In this document: positions 1 through 7,850 of the stretch, one piece after another
Layout of the letters: every line of letters starts with the position of its first letter
How positions within the stretch are numbered: the stretch's first letter is position 1
Origin: Acrasis kona
Taxonomy: Eukaryota > Heterolobosea > Eutetramitea > Acrasida > Acrasidae
Reading direction: 5' to 3'
DNA length: 20,992 nucleotides
NCBI GenBank assembly: GCA_026419775.2
Contig: JAOPGA020001179.1
Coordinates: 1 to 20,992 of the forward strand
Program-made: the position numbers and the translations under genes
Notes under the pieces: generated by a model
Told to the model about the DNA's origin: nothing
Databases searched by the model: none
The model's input: the letters and a program-made list of their open reading frames with translations, nothing else

Positions 1-123
1 TCCTTGTCCTCTTCTGCTTTACTCGGTTCTTCTTTATTCATTTTCATTCTCTTGAGCAGGATCTTTGTTCTCGTCAACCTTCTTCACTTCACTCAGGTCA
101 GGCTCATTATCGTGACTACTCAT
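1..123 (-). CDS. 5' end of an acidic/Lys-rich gene, cut by the window edge
   Basis: Two overlapping minus-strand reading frames start here, and both are rich in Glu, Asp and Lys, like the N-terminus of a charged nuclear or cytosolic protein. The first begins at an ATG at 123 (MSSHDNEPDLSEVKK...) and stops at 34-36 after 29 codons. The second begins at ATGs at 47 and 41 (MKMNKEEPSKAEEDK) and stays open to the edge. One gene probably starts here. Either the ATG at 47 is the true start, or a small intron joins the two frames; short introns are common in this window. No family can be recognised from so little sequence. Confidence 0.35.
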
Positions 124-470
124 GATTGTTTTTTTTATTTTGATGATATTGTTAGTGGGCAAGTTGAACCGTTTTAAGCTTTTGAAACGATGCGAGATGT
201 CAAATAGATAACATCAATTTAGGAAATAGCCCACTCCTTCAATTCATCTGTTATGACAAATAAATGAAACTTTGAAAAATCGATTTTGATTTTCAGGGAC
301 ATCAACCAAAAATGTCAATTGATTGACATCGACTTCAGGAACGGTATCTTGATAGAGCCACTGATGTCTGATGCTGATCTCAAAAAATAATCCGCGGATC
401 TCAATTAGTCCAAGAATCGCAATGAAATTGAGTGGTTTGGTTAAAGCCCAACCATAAAAAAACAAAAACC
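124..470. promoter_or_regulatory. Intergenic spacer between divergent genes
   Basis: This 347-bp stretch separates the minus-strand gene at the left edge from the plus-strand gene at 471 and should hold both promoters. It is AT-rich. A minus-strand frame is open across 244-465 but contains no ATG and no recognisable motif, so I treat it as non-coding. No RNA gene, repeat or clear regulatory box was seen. Confidence 0.35.
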
Positions 471-893
471 ATGGGAAGAGGAGGTGCTTATGTCATTAGT
501 AACAACACCATGTTTACTCTTGAGAAAGTAGATCACCACATCAGACATATGAACCAATTTGACATGGACGATAAAATTTATCCAAATAGTAGTTCAAACA
601 GAAATTATTTGGAATTCTACTACGATAATTGGTCGTCGGATAAAAGACCGTATGGATTGGCGAAGTACAAGGTTTTGCAAAACAACGTCGAACTTGGCCA
701 TGTGAGTCTTGAGGGAAACAATACAAACGACCTCTCTGTTAAGGTCGAATGTAAGTTCTTAGATGAAGTTGGTGGTAACTTTTTTTATTGGAACAATGAA
801 GAGCCATCACGTGGTACTGCCTACATTCATCTAAACTTCAAGAGAAATCAAATGGTAATCAACGACCAGTTCGAAGATATTCTCAATAAATAA
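471..893 (+). CDS. Small beta-rich protein, possibly aegerolysin-like fold
   Basis: This intact single-exon gene encodes 140 residues. The ATG at 471 follows an A-rich run and has a G at +4. An in-frame ATG at 432 would add 13 residues but lies in a worse context. No signal peptide or membrane segment is visible. The pattern is an N-N-T near the start, a patterned beta region, an IYPNSSS stretch, then YGLAKYKV and FFYWNNEEPSRGTAY. Its order resembles small secreted or cytosolic beta-sandwich proteins of the aegerolysin and crystal-protein type, which typically show N-T...I-P-S...G-x-x-x-Y...W-x-N-P-x-x-G. That is pattern resemblance only; no catalytic residue supports it. It may equally be a lineage-specific protein. 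Its 3' end faces the Dabb gene 178 bp away. Confidence 0.7.
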   Translation: MGRGGAYVISNNTMFTLEKVDHHIRHMNQFDMDDKIYPNSSSNRNYLEFYYDNWSSDKRPYGLAKYKVLQNNVELGHVSLEGNNTNDLSVKVECKFLDEVGGNFFYWNNEEPSRGTAYIHLNFKRNQMVINDQFEDILNK

Positions 894-1071
894 TGATTTC
901 TCATAAATTGCTAGTGCTGATGCACAATCCTGTCATATTATACTTTGTGGTGCTATTGATTAGAATAAAATTGTCAATCGTTTTGACTTCCTCTTATCAA
1001 CGAGGGTGAATATAATTTACCAACAACAGAAAACTTCTAATACGTTTGGTCAAGTAAATTTCATTTGAGAT

Positions 1072-1371
1072 TTATACTTCCCAATCAAGGCAAACCAAGG
1101 GAGCTTTCGCTAGTGGTCTAGCATACGCGACATACTCTTGATGCACTGGGTGTGGGCCATATTTCTCTAGTGCTTCTTTATTGACAAATCTTGCCCTTAG
1201 AGCGTGTGTGTAACCTTGCGCTCTATCTGTTGTAAATGTTTGACCGAAGTTTAACTCTAATAAGCCATCAATTTCTTTTCTTGCTCTTGATAAAATCTCG
1301 TCAACTTTTTCCATGTCTAACGCGTTTTCATCGAATTTAAAGAACACGACGTGCTCCACCTGCCTGCTCAT
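1072..1371 (-). CDS. Stress-responsive A/B barrel (Dabb) domain protein
   Basis: The product is 99 residues, the usual size of a single Dabb domain (ferredoxin-like dimeric alpha/beta barrel). It shows the family layout: an opening strand VEHVVFFKFDENA, a helix with Arg/Lys-Glu repeats, a G-L-L-E-L-NFGQ segment, then GYTHALRARFVNKEALEKY followed by HPVHQEYVAYARPL. The H-V-V-F-F-K-F and G-Y-T-H-A motifs are the diagnostic parts. Plant and bacterial relatives include stress-induced proteins and olivetolic acid cyclase; most have no known reaction. I start at the ATG at 1371 because the domain begins immediately after it. An upstream in-frame ATG at 1419 would add 16 residues (MCYFVVKGSTSRAKSS) and could be a leader. 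There is no neighbour with an obvious functional link. Confidence 0.85.
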   Translation of the reverse strand: MSRQVEHVVFFKFDENALDMEKVDEILSRARKEIDGLLELNFGQTFTTDRAQGYTHALRARFVNKEALEKYGPHPVHQEYVAYARPLAKAPLVCLDWEV

Positions 1372-1534
1372 TGAACTTTTTGCTCTACTAGTTGACCCTT
1401 TTACAACAAAATAGCACATTGCAAAACGCGTATGGTATCACACCTTTATGAATAGGATGCAGCGAACTCTCTATCAAATTGACGATATAACATACTTTCT
1501 ATTTTTTACTTGAAGCTTTTATTTTACAACCTAT

Positions 1535-4500
1535 TTACAAAATACTCGACCAAAACTGAGCCAAACCTTGATTCGTATCTCTTCCAGAAGAGTAATAACA
1601 TCGATGTTTAAAATAAGATAATATATCTTGAGTCCTTTGAAGTTCCTCATCCAAAGCCACATCAATCCCATCACCATACAACACCCTCACATCGCTCTTC
1701 TCATCCTCATTACTCACAACCACTCCTTTAGAACTCCTCCACCACCTCTTGCTCCTCAATCACGCTCAATTCATAATCTGCACCTCTACTCAAATCTTGA
1801 TACTGACCCGGAGTAGCTACGCCCAACGGACTCGCTTTATGATTACGATCCAACCTATCAACAAACAAGACAACATTCTTTGTATATTTATTAACCATGC
1901 GCAAGAATTCGCTAAACAATCCATGATCACCACATATCAACGCTCTTCCAGACAACTCAACACACAACACCACAATGTCATCATGACATATTCCCGTTTG
2001 TATCGCTTATGATTATTCTTTTTTGAGTTCTTGTCCGCTGTTGTTTGTTTGGCATGTTTAGTGTTGGATCCAAAACTGCCTTCTTGACCAAAAGAAGTGC
2101 TTTGGTCTTGATTCAAAGTGTTTTGAATGGGAGTGGGATCCATGACGATAATAGAATGCCTTTCGTTGTCGCTACCACTATTGTTACTGTTGCTACTATG
2201 AGCTACATTCTTCACAGAACCTACGATGCCATGTGCTTCGTCATGATTCAGACTAACTAATCCTGACGAAATCACATCTCGATGATGATGATGATCATCA
2301 GATGTGGTCAGTAACGTAAAATCATCAAATCTACCATAGTTGCTTGCATAAAAAGTATACTTTTCGTATTCAGGTAATGAATCAGGTGCCAAATTGAATA
2401 ATTGATGATTTGTGGATTGATGATCGATCATGACCAAATCATCCACGGGTATATTTGGGTGCTGTTGATTACCATTGTTATTGATGGCAATTGGTTTATT
2501 AGAAGATGACTTTCTTCTCCTTCTCTTTGATTTCTTGGAATGACTCGACGATTCGGTGCCCCATAGCTCCGATAAATTCCTTCTTATATATAATCCACCA
2601 TTACTTTCTGTGCTACCTACCGAATGTTCCACCATTCCATTCTTCACGTTCAACTGATCATAAAAATCATCATCGCTCTTGTGTTGCTTCTTGATGCTCT
2701 TTTGATTCGATGCATAAATGGCGTGTCTCTTGGGCATCGCCTGTCTTCCATTCACAAATTGTTCCCTGCTACGAACACATATGAGAATATTGGGCGGCGG
2801 TGATGACGCATTGGATGCCGTCGTGGTAGTAGAAGCAGATGCAGCACACGACAAATCCTCTTCTTCTTGGTCGTGACAGCAATAATGTACGGAATTGACC
2901 GCACTAGACACGCTATCCTTTTCGTTATCCAATCCAAAGAACCAAACGCTCTTTCGTTGTTGATCCAACTCTTGCAAGTCCTTGATTTCGATCTTCTTGT
3001 TCGCATCTCTTTTTGTCGATAAAAATAGATTGGTGACGTTTTGTAAAGAACTCACGATTTCGACTTCCTTTAGATCATGACTACAAATGTTGCGTTCCAA
3101 ACTAACGTCCAAACACTCACAAAAGAATTTACACAATGTGATCTCATCTTGAACGTTACCAGTGTTGTGGTGATGTTGATGATGTTGAGGCGTGATGGTG
3201 TCGAGCGTTGGTTTGTAATCGTGAATGATGAATGGTTTGTGAGAGTTGGTATAAACGTTAAACACGTCTTGATTGGTGGATTCTTTTTTTCGAATGGCAT
3301 CATAAACGTCGGTACATTTTTCCAATCCATAAAATGCAAAAAGTACGGGGAAACCTTCCAGGGATCGCAATCGTTGTTTGAGCTCGTCGGGTAATGCGAC
3401 ATCCTCTGTGGATAGAATGACGATTCCATCAATGTCTGATTCCACCCTGCACCATGAATCATTATCTTCGTCGACGCTGTCGCTGATTAAATGTTCTTGG
3501 AAGCGATCGGGACTGAAATGTGGTGCTTCGTCATTGTCCATTCCCATTACTAATTGTGCGAGGCTGTCCGTGCTTGCGCCCATGAAGCCGCTCTTGTTGT
3601 AACGAAAGAGTTGGAGCGATCGATCTGCGTTGGTGTCGTTGCTCTTGAATACGTATCGTTCGATTTCTGAAAGTGGTGGATTAACGATAAGGTTGACACA
3701 TTGTTTGAACCAATCAAAAAGACTGTCACGATCGTCCAACATGCACTTTTCGCTGATCAGGTCCGATCGCAGTAATCCTCTCATCATGTAATGGTAAAGT
3801 CCTGTGGCTTGATATTGCTCCATGTCATCGTCGGGATCATGATCGGAATCATCTTCTGGGTCCATCTGGAGTTGATCGGTAACGACCAACAAATTAACTC
3901 TGCGACGTAATTTATGCAAGTGAAGTAAATGATACACTAGACTGTCTCTGAGTGATTTTGCGGTAACGTATTCGTATAACGATAAACTTCCATTCACGTT
4001 CGGCATCATGTATTGAATGGGTGAAGTGCTTGTGGGGGGTGATGCGTTCGTGGGAGAGTGGGCTGGTAGCTTGCCCGTGCTATTTGTTCTTGTTTGGTTG
4101 ATAATGTTGTTCGTATTGTTCAAGTTGATGGGTCTGATTGATTCGTAACTAATGTTGTTGCTGAGTCTAATCGGGGGACCATATTCGCATGGCTTATGTG
4201 TTGGAAAGAAACGATAGGTAACTGGGTCCACGCTGAGCGACTGATAATCTGTGAAAAGGAATAATGACCTTGTGACTCTTGCTGATATGATGACGTCAGT
4301 GTTGTGATTGTGAGAGATTAGGAATGATTTGCAAGTAATTGGTTTTTCGTTTCTAAAGTGCAAACTAATGTCATCATTGGGCTCAATGGCTGTTTGAGTG
4401 GGAGGAAAGGAGGAAGAGACAATAATGTTCATCTTGTTGGTAACATCTCGCGACAGGTCAGAATTCACTCTCGTGGCATGGTTTGGAATCTCATTGTTAT

Positions 4501-5167
4501 GTAGCTCGAGTAAAAGTATAAAGTGATCTGATAATAAATGTAAAGGATAGCTGCCCATACAAAATGAGTTTGGTTCTAATTTGTACCTAACAATGTTTCC
4601 CCATGCTCCACCTCCACTGCTACTGTGCCTCTTCACATGATGGCTTAAATCTGTGGGGGTGCGAGGTGTTCCTGTGAATGTACTATTTCTTCTACCTCCC
4701 GAATTAAAGTAGAGGTTGTAGGAATTCTGAATGTTCGGTGAAGGGATCACTTTAGGTGAGTGCTCGGGTATCCACTTGACATGCAGACCTTTTGTGCCCC
4801 AGTAAAGAGTTTTATCAGTTGTATTTTCAAGACAAAAAACTCCCCAATCTCTGGATGATTTTACGGGTAGTTCTTGCGGCGCTGTATGATTTGCGCTCTT
4901 AGATCCTTGAACGGTACTAAGAAGGCCGGAAAGTGCTGAAGTTATGCTCGAAGACGATGTCATATGAGAAGGAGCACTTTGTGTGTCCTTAATTTGTCTT
5001 CGTTTTCTATATGTTCTCTTCTTTTTTACTGGAGTTGGTGGCGATGCTGGTAAATTCAAAGAATCGTTCGAAATTAAAGTCTTTTGCGTTTCTATCGAAG
5101 GGTATCTTTCGTCGTCGGCATCATTGTGCGTGTCATTTGATGCCACTTCGATCGTCTGCCGTAGCAT
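1535..5167 (-). CDS. Large unrecognised protein with an out-of-frame C-terminal segment
   Basis: The main frame runs from an ATG at 5167 to a stop at 1937 (1076 residues). I do not recognise a family. The N-terminus carries a basic KKKRTYRKRR stretch (~residue 50), a likely nuclear localisation signal. Globular-looking parts (about residues 105-350, 390-450, 590-700) alternate with Asp-, Ser-, His- and Asn-rich linkers. Protein-like sequence continues past the stop. A minus-1 frame is open from about 2006 to 1728 and includes RALICGDHGLFSEFLRMV and NVVLFVDRLDRN, a beta-alpha-beta pattern reminiscent of the NYN/PIN fold. Then the original frame resumes and reads to a TAA at 1535. No good intron removes the break, although a 50-nt GTTGAG...TTTAG intron (1961-1912) would keep phase. 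Two compensating indels, sequence errors or recoding are the alternatives. The 5' end is divergent from KRI1. Confidence 0.6.
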
Positions 5168-5252
5168 TAACTATCACACCAGTATTGAAAGAATGTTTTT
5201 GTAAGGCTGGTTGACGGCTCAAGTTCTTGTTTGAATTTTGCACACAGTCGAA
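5168..5252. promoter_or_regulatory. Compact divergent promoter (long unknown gene / KRI1)
   Basis: Only 85 bp separate the two start codons of the minus-strand gene and KRI1. Both promoters and both 5' UTRs must fit here or extend into coding sequence. No TATA-like box is evident. Co-regulation of the two genes is a reasonable inference, not an observation. Confidence 0.4.
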
Positions 5253-7742
5253 ATGTCCGACAAGGAGAAGGAGAAGGAAGAATTCGCATATTCTAGTGAA
5301 GATGAAACTGGAAAGTATGACAGCGATAAGATAGATCTTAAGCTATTTGATTTGCTGGGTGCAATTCGTAGAAATGACCCCGTTCTATACGAAGACAAAT
5401 TCTTCTTCAAACCCGAAGACGTCAAGAAAAACACCACCGAAGACACAAAGAGTCAATACCAAAAAGAGTTTGAACAAAATCAAGCAAAGGAGGAAGAACA
5501 AGAACAACGCAAATCCTTAATTGAAGGTTACTTCAAGGGCTCAGGAAAAGAAAATCGTAAATTCAAGTTGGATGACCTGGACAATACAAGTTCACTGCGC
5601 ACCATGACCGAAATGGAATTGCAAGAACAAGCCAAAAGAGAGTTCCAACGGGTGGTAGACGAAGTTGTTGGTGACGATGATGATGATTACGAAGGTGATG
5701 ATGATTTATTCACAAGAAAAGAAAAGACAAAAGAAGAACTAGAGAAGGAAGAAGAGGAATACCAATCATTCAGGAAGCAACATGAACTCAACGAAACAGA
5801 CAAACTTGGCAAGAAGACTGCGTCTCTAACCCATCTCGACCAAGAGGCTGGCCTCACCGAAGAAGACAAGTTCCTACGCGACTACTTGATGAACAGAGAG
5901 TGGAAGAAACCAACCAAAAGTCAAGATGAAATCTTCATCGAAGAGGACATGGCCAAGGACGAACTCAACGACGAACTAGAGATTCAATCACAAGAACAAA
6001 ACATTGAGAACAATCTGCTACCAGACGCGACCAACAATTACAGGTTCAAAGAACAAGGCGGCAGCCACATCAAATTATATCCAACCTCATACAAGTCAAC
6101 CATTCGCGAAAAGAAACCCACCAAAAGAGAGCTATACAATCAACGCAGAAACGAACGTTACAAGCAACTACTAGACGACAGCAAGAAGGAACAACGCGAC
6201 AAATCGCTCCAACTCAAAAGAAAGTTGATCCGTCAAGTGCTAGAGCTCAAACATTTGACAGCCGGCGACGGCAGCCAGGTCGATCTCATGGATCTCACGT
6301 CCAAAGATCTCGTAGGGATCGACGAGGACGATCAAGATGCAGAAAATGAATACGAAGAATTGAAAAAGGCAAACAAGAGACGTGGCAGACCAAAGACCGA
6401 AGAAGAAGAATTAGCAGAGTTGGAACAAGAAGAGAAGGACGAAAAGAAACCAAAGGGACCGTTAGCATTAGCATGGGAGAAGGTAGAATCCAATGCGGTC
6501 GTGGAGGAATTAATGTACGCAGATATCGATGACGACGAAGACGAAATGGACCAAGACGACGAACAAGATCCAGACTACGAAGAACAACGACAACATTTAC
6601 AAAACTGGAACAAGAATGCCACACAAAAGGACATTCAAATCAGAGAATTACGAAGACAAATCAGAAAGGATTACGAACAATATTACGAATTGTTCTACGA
6701 AGAAATTGACATTCTGGAGGACAAGTTCAAATTCAAATACAAGAAGGTGGATAAGGATGATTATGGATTGACCACTCAAGATATATTGGAGCTGGATGAT
6801 GAGGAATTGGACCAAGTGGTTCCTCTTTCCTTCGTGACCAGATATGATTCGAGAGCATCTAGCGATAAGGTCAAACAACAAATTAAATTTAAACTCAATA
6901 AAGTGTATCAAGATAAGAGAACGAAACCAAATCATCATCATCGTCGTGGCGGTGGTGTTCATTATGATTCGAATCATGGTTATCATGATAAACCAGAATC
7001 ATCATCCCATCATCAAAGAGAGCATCGCAAGAATGATGCATCTACTTTTAAACAAGAGAAGGGTGGTGCTGAATCGAATCATCATTTCGATAAGAAATCA
7101 AAGAAGGAAATTGTCAAGAAGAATAACAACAAGTCGACAAATCACAACAAGGCATCGACGAGCAATCAATCTCATTCTAGTCAAAAACCATCATTGGAGA
7201 ATAAACAACAAAAACCATCGTTGGAGAATAAACAGCCACAACAAACAGAAGAAGCACCTAAACCTGCCAAATCATTTACATTTAAATATGTACAAGAGGA
7301 GAAGGAGAAGGCTGACAAGAAGAGACAAAGACAACAACATGAGGAAAAGAAGAGTCACGAACACGAAAAGCCACCAAAGATTCAAAAAATAAGAACCGAA
7401 GAACAAGAAAAGGCATCCAAGGCTGCTTTCGATGATGGATTCTTCCGCGTGAAGCCATCACGTCAACAACAAAACGATGAAGCACCATCACACAAGAAGC
7501 AATATAATGATAATCAACACAATGAAGCACCATCATCGTACAAACCCAAGAAGGAGTACAATAATAACGAACAAAAGCAACCAAAGGTTCATGAAAAGAA
7601 GGTTCAGGAGCAGCCTAAAGAATCAAAGCCTATCCAAGAGAAACAACATGCTGATGCTAATACTCAAAATCAGTCAGCTGGTGGTAAAAAGAAATCAAGA
7701 AGAGGAGGAAGGAGCAAGAAGAAGAACGAAGAGGGCTTGTAG
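5253..7742 (+). CDS. KRI1: KRI1 homologue, small-subunit ribosome biogenesis factor
   Basis: KRI1 is a nucleolar protein needed for 40S ribosomal subunit assembly; in yeast it binds Krr1. This single-exon gene encodes 829 residues. The family hallmarks are both present. The central Kri1 region is charged and coiled, with acidic runs such as DDDDDYEGDDD and the segment TEEDKFLRDYLMNREWK. The C-terminal Kri1 domain (about residues 480-545) has YYELFYEEIDILEDKFKF followed by KYKKV...YGLTTQDILELDDEEL and a V-P-L-S-F-V-T-RY ending. After about residue 555 comes a tail of roughly 275 residues rich in Lys, Gln, His and Asn, ending in a basic SRRGGRSKKK cluster that resembles a nucleolar signal. I use the ATG at 5253 (AAAATGTCC); the only in-frame alternative upstream is a TTG. 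The 3' end converges with PIG-N, 108 bp apart. Confidence 0.9.
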   Translation: MSDKEKEKEEFAYSSEDETGKYDSDKIDLKLFDLLGAIRRNDPVLYEDKFFFKPEDVKKNTTEDTKSQYQKEFEQNQAKEEEQEQRKSLIEGYFKGSGKENRKFKLDDLDNTSSLRTMTEMELQEQAKREFQRVVDEVVGDDDDDYEGDDDLFTRKEKTKEELEKEEEEYQSFRKQHELNETDKLGKKTASLTHLDQEAGLTEEDKFLRDYLMNREWKKPTKSQDEIFIEEDMAKDELNDELEIQSQEQNIENNLLPDATNNYRFKEQGGSHIKLYPTSYKSTIREKKPTKRELYNQRRNERYKQLLDDSKKEQRDKSLQLKRKLIRQVLELKHLTAGDGSQVDLMDLTSKDLVGIDEDDQDAENEYEELKKANKRRGRPKTEEEELAELEQEEKDEKKPKGPLALAWEKVESNAVVEELMYADIDDDEDEMDQDDEQDPDYEEQRQHLQNWNKNATQKDIQIRELRRQIRKDYEQYYELFYEEIDILEDKFKFKYKKVDKDDYGLTTQDILELDDEELDQVVPLSFVTRYDSRASSDKVKQQIKFKLNKVYQDKRTKPNHHHRRGGGVHYDSNHGYHDKPESSSHHQREHRKNDASTFKQEKGGAESNHHFDKKSKKEIVKKNNNKSTNHNKASTSNQSHSSQKPSLENKQQKPSLENKQPQQTEEAPKPAKSFTFKYVQEEKEKADKKRQRQQHEEKKSHEHEKPPKIQKIRTEEQEKASKAAFDDGFFRVKPSRQQQNDEAPSHKKQYNDNQHNEAPSSYKPKKEYNNNEQKQPKVHEKKVQEQPKESKPIQEKQHADANTQNQSAGGKKKSRRGGRSKKKNEEGL
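7182..7235 (+). repeat. Two-copy 27-nt in-frame tandem repeat within KRI1
   Basis: Two adjacent 27-nt units each encode QKPSLENKQ and differ only at two third-codon positions. They lie in the low-complexity tail of KRI1 and probably reflect a recent in-frame slippage or duplication. Confidence 0.85.
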
Positions 7743-7850
7743 AAATAAAACTTATTTATCAGGATTTTGTTGATATATGTGAATCGATTTGAATGTGTCC
7801 CCAGGATCAACAGTTGAAGCATCAAACAAACAGTTTTATCAAAGTGACTT

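Noticed and set aside
244-465. Minus-strand 73-codon open frame in the spacer before the small beta-rich gene
   Set aside because: It has no ATG, begins only at a TTG, matches no known motif and overlaps the likely promoter.
2018-2024. In-frame A-AAA-AAG slippery heptamer in the long unknown gene, just before the frame change
   Set aside because: A minus-1 slip there meets a TAA two codons later, so it cannot lead into the downstream shifted frame.
3070-3462. 130-codon minus-strand frame and opposing plus-strand frames inside the long gene
   Set aside because: They are alternative-frame shadows with no coherent domain; the main frame is continuous here.
6844-7392. 182-codon plus-strand frame overlapping KRI1
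   Set aside because: It is a shadow of the repetitive Lys/Gln/His-rich KRI1 tail, composed mostly of Ile, Arg and Asn.
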